Under the pieces are notes generated by a model that was not told the origin of the DNA, ran no database searches, and worked only from the letters and a program-made list of their open reading frames with translations. Shown in pieces: positions 16,120 to 24,801 of a stretch of DNA of 64,000 nt. Positions within the stretch are counted from its first letter, which is position 1. Each line of letters starts with the position of its first letter. A program made the position numbers and the translations under genes. The DNA is from a virus, in the IMG/VR virus record IMGVR_UViG_3300043172_000799, positions 1 to 64,000 of that record. One strand, given 5' to 3'.

Positions 16120-16715
16120 ACTGTTTCTCCTTTAAAATTGTCATAGTATCTATAAAGACTTTTAACAGTTTCATCTTTCTCTTTAGCCCCATCATAACAA
16201 ACATAAGTATTTGTTAGAGTCCCACCCCATTTTTCAATCTCAGTTCTGATAGCATTTCTTGTTTTACCAGAGTAAAAGGAATCATCAAGGAATATAAATT
16301 CATTCCCTTTTATACCCTCTTTGTTTGGCTCTAAAGAAATAATCTTTTTACCTTTCCTTAGTCCACCGTTCACAAGGAAATATTCCCTTGGAAAGACAAA
16401 CTTGTTAGAAAGATATAATCCAAATTTTCCACTCAGGATAATGTTGTAAGGATAATCCTCTATCATATGAAATAGGCTGGTAATGATAGATTTATTTTTC
16501 ATGGCTTCATCAAGATTGTTAAAGAAGACTTCTCCACCTTCATGCTCTTCAATCATTTCTACCACAATTTTGTTAAGATCTTTCATTTTTACAACTTTGT
16601 ATCCTGGTTTTTGTTCATTTACTTCCTCCACTTCTTTATACACTTCTAAATCTTTACTATTGTTTAACTTTGCCTTTAATCTTCTTCTTGCATTTATCTT
16701 TTTTCTTCCGTTCAT
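16116..16715 (-). CDS. Phosphoribosyltransferase-fold protein
   Basis: 199 residues. The motif EFIFLDDSFYSGKTRNAI matches the PRPP-binding loop of type I PRTases (two acidic residues, then a small-residue turn, G and T). The N-terminus is very basic (KKINARRRLKAK). It could be a nucleotide salvage or regulatory PRTase; substrate unknown. Overlaps the membrane-protein gene by 4 bp. Confidence 0.65.
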   Translation of the reverse strand: MNGRKKINARRRLKAKLNNSKDLEVYKEVEEVNEQKPGYKVVKMKDLNKIVVEMIEEHEGGEVFFNNLDEAMKNKSIITSLFHMIEDYPYNIILSGKFGLYLSNKFVFPREYFLVNGGLRKGKKIISLEPNKEGIKGNEFIFLDDSFYSGKTRNAIRTEIEKWGGTLTNTYVCYDGAKEKDETVKSLYRYYDNFKGETV

Positions 16716-17305
16716 ACTTCCTCCTTAGAAAAATAATCAGTTATTGATTTTTTTATAGAACCCACATTCCACTCCATTCTGTTATTTTCAGATATAAGGG
16801 ACTTCCCTCTATACTTAATTGATTTTAACAACTTTCTGTATCTTACACAATCCTTTTTAGGAATATTGGTGGCAATAGCTATATTTACATCACTGTTAAG
16901 GATGACTGAGCCATTGTCCTTTTCCAATGCATCCACGTATTTTAATACAATATCTACTTCGTTTTCTTCTTGAACAGGAGCTGTTTCAAAACTATCTGTA
17001 GTAGCAAACAGAGCTACTTCCAATAGAACAATCAACACTACAAAAATCCAGAAGAGTGTTTGTGCTCCCGTTAAGCCTATGTCTTCCCCTATTAATGAAA
17101 AAATGTCAGTGCTAACACTCGTAATATTTTTAGCTTCTTCTATTAAACTATTCACAAGAGCAGTTCTTTCAAAGAGAAGATCTCCCATTTCAGATTCTGC
17201 AAGAGCCGTGTCACTTGTCATTTTGCCAACACCTGTGTAATATGCACCCTCCAAACTACTGAGTTTTTCTTTTTCCGCTATAGAAGCATCAGATGATCTG
17301 TTCAA
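16712..17305 (-). CDS. Membrane protein, C-terminal portion of a probably broken gene
   Basis: A coiled-coil-like N-terminal half, a transmembrane helix (TLFWIFVVLIVLLEVALFAT, about residues 86-105) and a charged cytosolic tail. The only start in frame is a TTG at 17305 without a good ribosome site. The open frame extends upstream through sensible coding sequence (SEVNTKYAGKTNISSENIEF) into the frame of 17344-17679, so this is likely the second part of one gene carrying a frameshift near 17400. Confidence 0.65.
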   Translation of the reverse strand: MNRSSDASIAEKEKLSSLEGAYYTGVGKMTSDTALAESEMGDLLFERTALVNSLIEEAKNITSVSTDIFSLIGEDIGLTGAQTLFWIFVVLIVLLEVALFATTDSFETAPVQEENEVDIVLKYVDALEKDNGSVILNSDVNIAIATNIPKKDCVRYRKLLKSIKYRGKSLISENNRMEWNVGSIKKSITDYFSKEEV

Positions 17306-17343
17306 TCTCTCTATCTTTTTATCTATTTGATCAATACTAAACT

Positions 17344-17679
17344 CTATATTTTCTGAAGATATATTAGTCTTTCCTGCATATTTAGTGTTAACTTCACTGA
17401 TCCATAGCTTGCCACACCAGATATGGTGGCTGAGGCTAGGTACAGTAGGCTAAACACTATGGTTATCACTACTTTATGCTTCATTTTCAACTCTTTGATG
17501 ATAAAGCTTTTGAGTAATTCTAGGGCCACACCCATGGATATCCATACAATCTAATAAAATAGGTTATTAGAGAATGCCAAGAACATTATTAAGGTTAAGT
17601 CCATTGACACCCAGAACAACAGGAAATGTGACAACTTTTTATAGAATTTGTGATCCATCATATTTTTTAATTTGCTCAT
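17344..17679 (-). pseudogene. Membrane protein N-terminal portion with in-frame amber codon
   Basis: From ATG 17679 (GGAGGAATTAGT upstream) the frame reads MSKLKNMMDHKFYKKLSHF, a hydrophobic stretch to NNLFY, then TAG (codon 43), then IVWISMGVALELLKSFI and a second membrane helix. The same frame continues on both sides of the TAG, so the codon splits one hydrophobic protein. A frameshift near 17400 would join it to 16712-17305. This is either true decay or errors in the assembly. Confidence 0.55.
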
Positions 17680-17701
17680 ACTAATTCCTCCGATTGAATA
17701 A

Positions 17702-17730
17702 ACAATAACATACATTTAAAAATCAGTCAA
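17702..17730 (-). promoter_or_regulatory. Leftward promoter of the membrane-protein/PRTase operon
   Basis: Minus strand TTGACT (17725-17730), 17-nt spacer, TATTGT (17702-17707), just upstream of the ATG at 17679. Divergent from the HNH promoter at 17745. Confidence 0.55.
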
Positions 17731-17744
17731 GCACTTTCTTACAC

Positions 17745-17772
17745 TTGTGTGATTATATTTGAAACGTATGAT
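17745..17772 (+). promoter_or_regulatory. Rightward promoter of the HNH pair
   Basis: TTGTGT (17745-17750), 16-nt spacer, TATGAT (17767-17772). The -35 box is inside CACTTGTGTG (17742-17751), a motif also present before TerS and beside other HNH genes. Confidence 0.45.
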
Positions 17773-17808
17773 ATACTTAGGGTAACAAGAGTAAATGAGG
17801 AGAGGCTA

Positions 17809-18030
17809 ATGGTTGATGAGAAAGGAAGAATTTGCACTGTCTGTGATGTGTATAAATTATGGGAAGAATTTGGAATAGAGAAATATGTAAAGTCAGGACA
17901 CAGATCCAACTGTAAGGTCTGTGAAGCTAATAAGAAAGCTGAATATTACCAGAAGAATAAGGATGACATTAAGAAACAACATGCAGAATATTATTTAAAG
18001 TTGAAGGAGGCATATGGTGGAGAAATATAG
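17809..18030 (+). CDS. HNH-family zinc-finger fragment, 73 aa (copy 2a)
   Basis: Start at ATG 17809 behind GAGGAGAGG. It has the family finger KGRICTVCDVYKLWEEFG...CKVCEA and the beginning of the Lys/Asn-rich linker, but no nuclease core. It overlaps the next HNH gene by 17 bp and supplies its AAGGAGG site. It looks like the front end of a tandem duplication, either decayed or kept as a small DNA-binding protein. Confidence 0.65.
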   Translation: MVDEKGRICTVCDVYKLWEEFGIEKYVKSGHRSNCKVCEANKKAEYYQKNKDDIKKQHAEYYLKLKEAYGGEI

Positions 18031-19090
18031 GATTGACGATAAGGGAAGAGAATGTTCTGGGTGCAAAGAGTATAAACTTTGGGAAGAATTTCATGATGCT
18101 AGACCACCAAAGTGTAAAATTTGTACAAGAAAAAGGGATACAGAGAGAAGTAGAGCTAATGGTGTGAAAGAGAAAGATAGATATATAGTAGATGGGGAAG
18201 GTAGGGAATGTACTATTTGTAGAAAATATAAAGAATGGGATGAGTTTGGTAGTAAAAAGCTTGGTGTAAGAGGATATAGTAATAAATGTAAAGTGTGTAC
18301 AAGAGAGCAGGACAATGATAGGAATCGAGCCAAAGGGATGAAGGAGAGAAAGAAATATAGGATTGATGATAAAGGAAGGGAATGCAGTAAGTGTGGGAAA
18401 TATAAGTTATGGGAAGAATTTAACGACTGCAAACCAACTGAATGTAAAGAATGTATTTCTAAAACCTACCAAGAGAATAAGGAAACAGTAGCAGAGCGTC
18501 ATAAAGAATATAGGAATAATCACACAGATAGTATACGGGAATATCAAGAAGTGTATAGAAAAAATAACAAGGAATTAATACAAGAAAATAGCAGGAAGTA
18601 CTATCAAGACAATATTGAGAATTTTAAAGAAAGTAATACAAAATATTATGCTGAAAATAAGGACAAAGTAATAGAAATAAATACAAAATATTATGCTGAA
18701 AATAAGGACAAAATGTTAGAAAAGAAGAATCAATATCAGAAAGAAAGACGTAAAAATGATCCAGAGTTTAAGATTCTGCTCAATACTCGTGGTAGAATTG
18801 GTATGGCTTTAAAAGCACAGAATGCATATAAGAACTTCAGAACGATAGATATTTTAGGTTGTTCTCCAGCAAAATATAGGAAGTACTTAGAGAATCAGTG
18901 GTATAATAACATGACATGGAAAACTAATACAAGAGATGGTTGGCAAGTACACCACACCATCCCAATATATATGTTTAATCTAACTGATCCAGAACAATAT
19001 ATGCAATGCTTTCACTACACTAATACTCAACCTTTATGGAAAGAAGACCATGAAGAAGCCCATAGATTACTACGAGCCATAACCAATTAA
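18014..19090 (+). CDS. HNH homing endonuclease with three tandem zinc fingers (copy 2b)
   Basis: 358 residues. Three successive finger modules each start with a DxxGREC(S/T)xC signature (residues about 6, 60 and 116) and end CKxC. Then comes a repetitive Lys/Asn/Glu linker that includes a 33-nt direct repeat (18635-18667 and 18680-18712), and the HNH core WQVHHTIPIYMFNL...CFHYTNTQPLW. Normal family members have one or two fingers, so this copy may read a longer site. The core has HH where others have DH. Confidence 0.85.
   Translation: MVEKYRIDDKGRECSGCKEYKLWEEFHDARPPKCKICTRKRDTERSRANGVKEKDRYIVDGEGRECTICRKYKEWDEFGSKKLGVRGYSNKCKVCTREQDNDRNRAKGMKERKKYRIDDKGRECSKCGKYKLWEEFNDCKPTECKECISKTYQENKETVAERHKEYRNNHTDSIREYQEVYRKNNKELIQENSRKYYQDNIENFKESNTKYYAENKDKVIEINTKYYAENKDKMLEKKNQYQKERRKNDPEFKILLNTRGRIGMALKAQNAYKNFRTIDILGCSPAKYRKYLENQWYNNMTWKTNTRDGWQVHHTIPIYMFNLTDPEQYMQCFHYTNTQPLWKEDHEEAHRLLRAITN
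18635..18712 (+). repeat. Two 33-nt direct repeats inside the HNH linker
   Basis: 18635-18667 and 18680-18712 are identical 33-nt units at a 45-nt period, encoding NTKYYAENKDK twice. Recent slippage or unequal crossover in the linker is the simplest reading. Confidence 0.8.
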
Positions 19091-19092
19091 AT

Positions 19093-19125
19093 AAAAGCCC
19101 ACATATTTGACGTATGTGGGCTTTT
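19093..19125. terminator. Bidirectional intrinsic terminator
   Basis: AAAAGCCCACATA and TATGTGGGCTTTT form a perfect 13-bp stem with a 7-nt loop and T/A runs on both sides. It separates the rightward HNH gene from the leftward genes that end at 19133. Confidence 0.9.
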
Positions 19126-19132
19126 ATTACTC

Positions 19133-19309
19133 TCAACCATGATCAGTATTGTTTGCCCATGTCCAGAAAAGCAACACCAGCAGTAATTTCCAGCCATACA
19201 ATGTAAGACACAGGGTTATAGCTATAATCCATACCAATTGCCTATATATAAACGCTACTGGATTAGCTAAGTAAGATAGCTTGATCATACCAATTATATG
19301 CTTAATCAT
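19133..19309 (-). CDS. Small membrane protein, 58 aa
   Basis: A frame from ATG 19309 to TGA 19133. Residues 25-50 are strongly hydrophobic (LVWIIAITLCLTLYGWKLLL). It overlaps the upstream membrane protein by 4 bp. Function unknown. Confidence 0.6.
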   Translation of the reverse strand: MIKHIIGMIKLSYLANPVAFIYRQLVWIIAITLCLTLYGWKLLLVLLFWTWANNTDHG

Positions 19310-19572
19310 TTCTTACTCTTCTTAGTAGAAGAATTGTTTATACTTATTATAGTTGGTACTAAGGCTCGAATTTGTGTACCAACAAAATCAACCAAGATAC
19401 ACAACCCTACGATATGCCAATATGGAATGTTTAACCATCTTTCATCTAAAAACCCAAAGTACAGCATTCCAATTCTACTCCATATAAAATGCACAGGTAT
19501 CGCCCAAATTATTGATATTCCTAATCTAAATAGTACAGATACAATTCCTAGTATATACTTCATTCCAAACAT
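19306..19572 (-). CDS. Membrane protein, 88 aa
   Basis: Two hydrophobic segments (about residues 5-35 and 50-68) and a basic C-terminal tail (STKKSKK). AAGGAGGGGTAA precedes the ATG. Not recognised. Confidence 0.65.
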   Translation of the reverse strand: MFGMKYILGIVSVLFRLGISIIWAIPVHFIWSRIGMLYFGFLDERWLNIPYWHIVGLCILVDFVGTQIRALVPTIISINNSSTKKSKK

Positions 19573-19582
19573 TTACCCCTCC

Positions 19583-19933
19583 TTAATTAGATGATACCTT
19601 CACCACTTTCCATTCTTCAGCAATAGCCTTGTCTATATCCGAAAGCTTATCTAAGATATGGCAAACAGTATAATAAGCTTCATCCAATCTACTTTCTATA
19701 TCAGATATTTCCACTTCCCCTTTAAAATCTGCCATATATGCTTTAACAAATCCAATCAAACTCTGCCAAAGTGATCCATAATATCTAGTCCATGTCTTTG
19801 GTTTTCCAGATTCCTTTCCTGTTCGTGGACTAATTTTTACCACTTCTGTATGTGATTCCCAAACAAGAAAGAAATTACCTTCACTTTTTCTCTCGATGTA
19901 ATACTCTGTTTCACCTATTCTTAATTTATCCAT
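19583..19933 (-). CDS. Hypothetical protein, 116 aa
   Basis: Not recognised. A beta-rich N-terminal half (YYIERKSEGNFFLVWESHTE) is followed by a helical acidic C-terminal half. It looks like a small soluble phage accessory protein. Confidence 0.65.
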   Translation of the reverse strand: MDKLRIGETEYYIERKSEGNFFLVWESHTEVVKISPRTGKESGKPKTWTRYYGSLWQSLIGFVKAYMADFKGEVEISDIESRLDEAYYTVCHILDKLSDIDKAIAEEWKVVKVSSN

Positions 19934-20020
19934 ATAACCCTCATATTATTGCTAGAATCAATCACCTATCCAAAGTGATGTCCAAATACCTTTTTGCCTT
20001 AAAGATCAATGTATGATCTT

Positions 20021-20242
20021 CTACTGTTCTTCTACAGTATTATTTACATCCTGATTCTCAATGGATTCCATCAGGAGGATCTTTTCCGCTTTTTTAGTTC
20101 CTTCTATAAAGAAGTGGTATGCTATTACAGTCAGTTTATCAGTGTACCCATCATGATTAGTATTTAGATCCATATCCAATCCAGAGGCTTCTACACTATC
20201 CTCAAATCGTTCCATCAGTTCTGCTTTTATATCTTCTTTCAT
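20021..20242 (-). CDS. Hypothetical acidic protein, 73 aa
   Basis: Not recognised. Helical and acidic, ending in TAG. AGGAGAAAG precedes the ATG. Confidence 0.6.
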   Translation of the reverse strand: MKEDIKAELMERFEDSVEASGLDMDLNTNHDGYTDKLTVIAYHFFIEGTKKAEKILLMESIENQDVNNTVEEQ

Positions 20243-20250
20243 TCTTTCTC

Positions 20251-20607
20251 CTATCCTAATAAATTTGTGATGTATTCAATAAGGAATACTCTTGGTGCTA
20301 CTACTATTTGTATTATAGTTAGTAAGTTTGCTGTTATTCCTGCAATTAGACCACAAATACCAAATGTAGGGAACATATAAAGAGCCTGTGCCTCACCATG
20401 TAACCATTCCCTCTTTATGGAAGTTACCATAAGTATAACCAATCCAACCAAAAACAGTACCAGTATAACCAAAAACACAATTGCCTGTGCCATTTCCCAT
20501 TTTAGTATCTCTTTTACATACAGTGGAATTTCTCCCGTTAACCATGTAGCTCCCGACTCTAGCCATGCTAGTGCTTTTGTAGCATATGTATTTAATATTT
20601 CATTCAT
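20251..20607 (-). CDS. Membrane protein, 118 aa
   Basis: An amphipathic N-terminus is followed by two long hydrophobic segments (about 38-62 and 76-105). Not recognised; the topology is compatible with a holin or envelope protein, but no lysis cassette is adjacent. Confidence 0.65.
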   Translation of the reverse strand: MNEILNTYATKALAWLESGATWLTGEIPLYVKEILKWEMAQAIVFLVILVLFLVGLVILMVTSIKREWLHGEAQALYMFPTFGICGLIAGITANLLTIIQIVVAPRVFLIEYITNLLG

Positions 20608-20709
20608 TTATTCCTCCAATTAAGCTCTGTAAGCTATCTTTCTATTTTATATGACACCAAGTATCACTTTCTTTCAAAGATTGCTTCTCGTATCACCTGT
20701 GATCAAATA

Positions 20710-21987
20710 TCAGTCATTCTCGTCTATAGATTCCGTCCTCCCTTTCAGCCAGTGATCAATCCATATTTGTTCCTCTTCATCCAGTGCATTTTCGTAGTCA
20801 ATTTCTTCAATCTCAGTACCGATGGCAGTTAGCTCATCTGGATTAATAAAATTGAAATCATTCACTGAAGGAAAGCAGTCATACTGAACACACATTTCAT
20901 CAGGAGACATATTGAAATATTTAGATATATCTTCTAAATTAGTACATAAGTTGTATATCATATTCTGATATTCATTTAAAATGCTTTGTACTTGGATTTT
21001 TGTTAGTACTCTCTGTTGGGTAAAATCTGGGATAGTTTTAATTCTATCTGATATCTTCCCAATCTCTTTGAAGAGTACCTTAGATTTATTATTACCCCTA
21101 AGTACTTCTAAAAATATAGAAGAATTATTTGTGAGGATAGGAGTAGAGGTATCAATTCTCTCCTGTGCCAACTCATGTAATTGCTCTTTAATTCCAGAGG
21201 ATGTAATTTTGTCTGATGTTTCTATTACTTTCTTGGCAACAGCTACCTGTGCTTCTTCTGTAGGATAGACTGATCTGCAATCAGGATCTCTGGTTATTGT
21301 CTCCACAAATGCTCTGGCATGTCCTACATCTGTAAATAGTTCTACAGCTTCTCTACTGATTGGAATGTGTACAGTTGCTTTCTTAGAGGTGGGTGGCTCA
21401 TCTTCAAAGGAGGTTATGATCTCCTGTTCTGCTGTTTCTTCTCCAGATAGAACTTTTAGGGAGATCTGAATTGTACTTTTAGACCAATTATCTCCAAGGA
21501 ACTTTTGAATAATGACTCTACCAACTTGGGGGGTCTGCCCATTCTGTTCAGCACCCCTATCAAATAGCTCTTTAGAATACCAGAGATCTTTACACCAATC
21601 ATCCAGATCTTCATAGATGACATTCTTGGCACTGATGTGATTCTCAATATATTTCTTAACAGAAGATACAGTCTCATTCACAACTCTAATATCTTTCTGC
21701 CCATACTCAAAGTTCTCATCAGCCATAATTTGTATCATCTCTACATCTGACAGATCCTTGATATTAATGTCAATTTCCTCGATACCCAGTTCCATCAATG
21801 CAATGAACCGATGATGCCCATAGGGGAATTCAAACTTACCCTCATGGATTTCAGATGGTCTGGCAATCATATTATCCCAGAATCCTGTCTTATTCATCGA
21901 TATCTTTAAGTTGTCTACCTTTTCCCGATCAATAGGATATGTCCTCATATCTCTAAATGGGTTAGGCAGTAGGCTTTCTACTCTCAT
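20710..21987 (-). CDS. ParB/Srx-fold protein
   Basis: About 425 residues. The N-terminal domain has the ParB nuclease-fold signature: NPFRDMRTYPID, KVDNLKISMNKTGFWDNMIARP, then FPYGHHRFIALMELGI in place of the usual GERRxxA box, followed by a long helical region. ParB-fold phage proteins may bind CTP or DNA or act as nucleases or modification factors. No ParA partner is visible. ATG 21987 is chosen; a TTG at 21993 with closer AAGGAG spacing is possible. Confidence 0.75.
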   Translation of the reverse strand: MRVESLLPNPFRDMRTYPIDREKVDNLKISMNKTGFWDNMIARPSEIHEGKFEFPYGHHRFIALMELGIEEIDINIKDLSDVEMIQIMADENFEYGQKDIRVVNETVSSVKKYIENHISAKNVIYEDLDDWCKDLWYSKELFDRGAEQNGQTPQVGRVIIQKFLGDNWSKSTIQISLKVLSGEETAEQEIITSFEDEPPTSKKATVHIPISREAVELFTDVGHARAFVETITRDPDCRSVYPTEEAQVAVAKKVIETSDKITSSGIKEQLHELAQERIDTSTPILTNNSSIFLEVLRGNNKSKVLFKEIGKISDRIKTIPDFTQQRVLTKIQVQSILNEYQNMIYNLCTNLEDISKYFNMSPDEMCVQYDCFPSVNDFNFINPDELTAIGTEIEEIDYENALDEEEQIWIDHWLKGRTESIDEND

Positions 21988-21989
21988 AA

Positions 21990-22280
21990 TCAATCTTCTT
22001 CTCCTTTATCCACATCATAATCAGAAATACTATATTCATTTTCTTCTAAGTATGCTTCAAAAGTAGAATCAATATCCCCTAGTTGGTATTCTGTTCTTCT
22101 GGTTTTTGCTATCTTAGCTACAGAATCAAAATAAAGAATACAACCTGTAGTTACAGATTCCCCGTCCTCAAATCTATCATCATTATAAATTTCACCTTGC
22201 ATGCACACAGAGCCTAACTCCGGTGCTTGAAACGGGTTTTCCGTTCGCACCACTATACTCCAATTATCTAAACGTGTCAT
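21990..22280 (-). CDS. Hypothetical protein, 96 aa
   Basis: Start at ATG 22280 (AAGGAGAAAGA upstream, ATGA overlap with the previous stop). It begins MTRLDNWSIVV and is acidic. Possibly shares function with the ParB-like gene it is coupled to. Not recognised. Confidence 0.65.
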   Translation of the reverse strand: MTRLDNWSIVVRTENPFQAPELGSVCMQGEIYNDDRFEDGESVTTGCILYFDSVAKIAKTRRTEYQLGDIDSTFEAYLEENEYSISDYDVDKGEED

Positions 22281-22528
22281 TCTTTCTCCTTCAATCTCCA
22301 TTCCCCAGAGGAATACCCTTCAGTCACAATAAGATTTGAAATCTCCTCTCTCAATTCCATTCGGGGATCATTCTCTGCCAGATCTGTGTTAATCATGAAA
22401 TACATTACCAATGAACAAAAATCATCCGGTGAGATTTCATGATTCCCAACTCTGATAACTCCATTAAGAATCTCTTTGGGATATGCCTTACATTCTATTT
22501 TACCTGAATTTGATAATTCTAAACTCAT
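22277..22528 (-). CDS. Hypothetical protein, 83 aa
   Basis: Not recognised. Soluble and mixed in composition, with no cysteine cluster or membrane segment. Supplies the ribosome site of the next gene at its end. Confidence 0.6.
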   Translation of the reverse strand: MSLELSNSGKIECKAYPKEILNGVIRVGNHEISPDDFCSLVMYFMINTDLAENDPRMELREEISNLIVTEGYSSGEWRLKEKE

Positions 22529-22529
22529 T

Positions 22530-22709
22530 TCATTTCCTCCTGTTCTTTTTCCTAGACTTTTTAGCCAGTTTAGATTTTCTTCTAGATGACTTTTTATTAT
22601 TTTCCGTCTGTCTAGTCGATTTTTTACCAGGGTTAAATAGATCTTTCATCAGGCCAACATGAAAACGCTTTTTCCAGTTCTGATTTTTATCTGCTAAGTC
22701 TCCAAACAT
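22530..22709 (-). CDS. Very basic small protein, 59 aa
   Basis: A frame from ATG 22709 to TGA 22530. The C-terminal half is almost all Lys, Arg and Ser (KKSSRRKSKLAKKSRKKNRR), suiting nucleic-acid or ribosome binding. AGGAGGAAGTA precedes the ATG. Confidence 0.6.
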   Translation of the reverse strand: MFGDLADKNQNWKKRFHVGLMKDLFNPGKKSTRQTENNKKSSRRKSKLAKKSRKKNRRK

Positions 22710-22718
22710 TACTTCCTC

Positions 22719-23021
22719 CTAATTGGCGTTATATTTTTCAATTATTTCAATCCCAATTCCCTGCTTAAACATAAAAGTGGTCAAAGCATCTTTGTAGTTT
22801 AAAAAAACATTATCTAAATTTGCCTTTCTTTTAGCATTTGGCATGCCCATAATGGTTTTATATTCAAATGTAAACCTAGAAGTATCACCTTCAATTTCCA
22901 TACCCTTAGATGATAAAGTGTTATCATTCCACATTTCTATCTTGAGTGTATCATTCCAATCTACTATAACAAAGATATCACCTTTCCATCTTAATATTTC
23001 ATTCATTTTTTCGTAATCCAC
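22719..23021 (-). CDS. Hypothetical protein, 100 aa
   Basis: Not recognised. A beta-rich first half and helical end. It is the first gene behind the strong promoter at 23050-23078, with AGGAGGAAATAG before the start. Confidence 0.65.
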   Translation of the reverse strand: MDYEKMNEILRWKGDIFVIVDWNDTLKIEMWNDNTLSSKGMEIEGDTSRFTFEYKTIMGMPNAKRKANLDNVFLNYKDALTTFMFKQGIGIEIIEKYNAN

Positions 23022-23042
23022 TATTTCCTCCTGTTTTAACTA

Positions 23043-23145
23043 TACTGTAATTATATCACAATAGCTATAAAATGTCAAGATAATAATCATTTTACTGTAA
23101 TTATATCACAATATATACAAAATGATAAGATAATAACTATTTTAC
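23043..23145. repeat. Tandem duplication of a promoter-sized unit (about 52 bp)
   Basis: Two adjacent copies share ACTGTAATTATATCACAATA and the following AAGATAATAA segment. The copy nearer the gene keeps TTGACA; the other has TTATCA at the same place. It may be an operator pair or a decayed second promoter. Confidence 0.75.
23050..23078 (-). promoter_or_regulatory. Consensus promoter for 22719-23021 and downstream genes
   Basis: Minus strand TTGACA (23073-23078), 17-nt spacer, TATAAT (23050-23055), a perfect match to the sigma70/sigmaA consensus. Confidence 0.8.
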
Positions 23146-24273
23146 TATTTTACTATTTAGTATCTGCTCTATTTGCTTTGCTGTTGGAAAGATAAATATA
23201 TTATATTTTGTAGCTAGATGAGCAGAGTAACTCTCCAGTATTTTATTTCTTTGGTTGAATGAAAGGTAGCCAGTCTTGGCATTTCCTTCCCCCACTTGAG
23301 CTGTGATATATGGAAGGTATTCATATAAGAACATATTGAAATCCATAATCTTTTCTCTATAGATTTTCTTCCAACTATATAAATCATCGAGGAGAACTTC
23401 CCTCTGTGTTGCCCACTTCTTAAATGTCCTGATAATATTTTTTTGAATATCCAATTTCTCAGCTTCAGTAGCACTTCCTGTAGCTGATAACACAGAATAT
23501 GCTTTCTTCAGTAAAGAGGGAGTGATTCCAGTATCTTTTAATAAGTCCATGGTGGTCTCTCTCTTCTTAACTCCATTAACACAAACATGCAGAAACTCAC
23601 TATTACCTGTTTTATAGTGGCAAAAGAAACTTGGAAGTGCTGTGGGAAGCACTTTCTTATCTTCTGGAATATACTCTTTCTGAAACTTAATGGCATACTC
23701 CTCTACTACTGAAACTATTTCAGCAATTGAGAACTTACCTATATCTTCATCACCCATCCATTTTAGCTTGCCTCCATGCAGCAGGTCAATAATATATTTC
23801 ATAGCAGTAGCAACAGTCTTACTCTGTATCTCACCATACTGCTTGATGCCATGTGTAGAACATTCTTTAATATCATTCCATGCAGAAAACACTTGCATTG
23901 CCTTAATGTAATCTTCTATGGAATATTTGGGCTTGTACACAATATCGTTTATTACGTTATACCCAGATTTTGTGAGGGTATAACTGAATGTGTGCTGACT
24001 GATCAGATCTCTATCTTCTATTTTATCCAGATAACCATCATCTTTTAATTTATCCAGAAGAGTTCTAGTTATTCTTTTAGTAGCAAATACAGATGGATAA
24101 CATTGGTTAATAAATTTAGCAGATGTATTATTATCTGTTTTAGAAATTCTTTCTATTTCTTTTAACAGATAATATTCCAGTACATTTACATTATGTCTTA
24201 TCAGTATTTCCTGTTTTACATTTATCTTAATAAATTCTTCAGTATTTTCCTTTACCATTTCTGAATAGATCAA
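23137..24273 (-). CDS. Winged-helix protein, possible replication or regulatory factor
   Basis: 378 residues from the TTG at 24273, chosen because AGGAGG ends 6 nt upstream (the open frame reaches 24303). Residues about 30-110 look like a winged helix (LEYYLLKEIERIS...ITRTLLDKLKDDGYLDKIED). The remainder is helical without a motif I can name. It is preceded by palindromes and a long A+T run (24340-24403), which would suit an initiator next to an origin; this is inference. Confidence 0.6.
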   Translation of the reverse strand: MIYSEMVKENTEEFIKINVKQEILIRHNVNVLEYYLLKEIERISKTDNNTSAKFINQCYPSVFATKRITRTLLDKLKDDGYLDKIEDRDLISQHTFSYTLTKSGYNVINDIVYKPKYSIEDYIKAMQVFSAWNDIKECSTHGIKQYGEIQSKTVATAMKYIIDLLHGGKLKWMGDEDIGKFSIAEIVSVVEEYAIKFQKEYIPEDKKVLPTALPSFFCHYKTGNSEFLHVCVNGVKKRETTMDLLKDTGITPSLLKKAYSVLSATGSATEAEKLDIQKNIIRTFKKWATQREVLLDDLYSWKKIYREKIMDFNMFLYEYLPYITAQVGEGNAKTGYLSFNQRNKILESYSAHLATKYNIFIFPTAKQIEQILNSKIVK

Positions 24274-24381
24274 AATAATCCTCCTGATTGTTCGTTTCAG
24301 CATGAAACGTTTAACTACGTAGTAGTTATAAATAACACTTGATTAATATATAATATAATTTATTTATATTATATATTATAT

Positions 24382-24403
24382 CACCCATCACATATGATGG
24401 GTG
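24382..24403. promoter_or_regulatory. Palindrome beside A+T-rich tract
   Basis: CACCCATC (24382-24389) pairs with GATGGGTG (24396-24403). It adjoins a 40-bp almost pure A/T palindromic tract (24340-24381) upstream of the winged-helix gene. Candidate operator or replication origin element; no T-run follows on the leftward strand. Confidence 0.5.
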
Positions 24404-24429
24404 GGTCTGCCCATCTCGTCATACCTTGT

Positions 24430-24801
24430 TTAGTAACAACGCAATGCTTTTGCCTTGTTAGTGGCATGAAAAAATACTTTTTTCTTACCAGTCTTGTTTT
24501 CTTCATAGATATCAACTAAGCCCATTGATACAAGGCTTGTAACTTCTCTAGTCATTGTGGATGGGGACAACTCCTGCCACTGCATACTGGAGAACAGCAT
24601 TCCATAGTTAATCCACACAAACTTCTTCCCCCGACTAGTGAATGTTTCCATTCCTTGAAATTCCGAGAGTTTTATTACTTCATACAACAACCATAATTGC
24701 CGAAATGTTGGTATACAGTCTAAACTGCACAACTTCTGGCAATCAAAGCCATACACATTTTGAATGTATTCATCTTTCTTCTGCTCTTTAAGTGCATTCA
24801 T
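24430..24801 (-). CDS. Winged-helix DNA-binding protein, 123 aa
   Basis: The central segment (FRQLWLLYEVIKLSEF...LSPSTMTREVTSLVSMGLVDIYEE...KKVFFHATNKAKAL) reads as a winged helix with recognition helix and beta wing, MarR-like. It may regulate the operon from 26126. Overlaps the upstream gene by 4 bp. Confidence 0.65.
   Translation of the reverse strand: MNALKEQKKDEYIQNVYGFDCQKLCSLDCIPTFRQLWLLYEVIKLSEFQGMETFTSRGKKFVWINYGMLFSSMQWQELSPSTMTREVTSLVSMGLVDIYEENKTGKKKVFFHATNKAKALRCY

Noticed and set aside
17344-17679. TAG reassigned to glutamine across the phage
   Set aside because: TAG ends several genes right at the next ribosome site (4562, 11218, 43791), and late structural genes contain no in-frame TAG.
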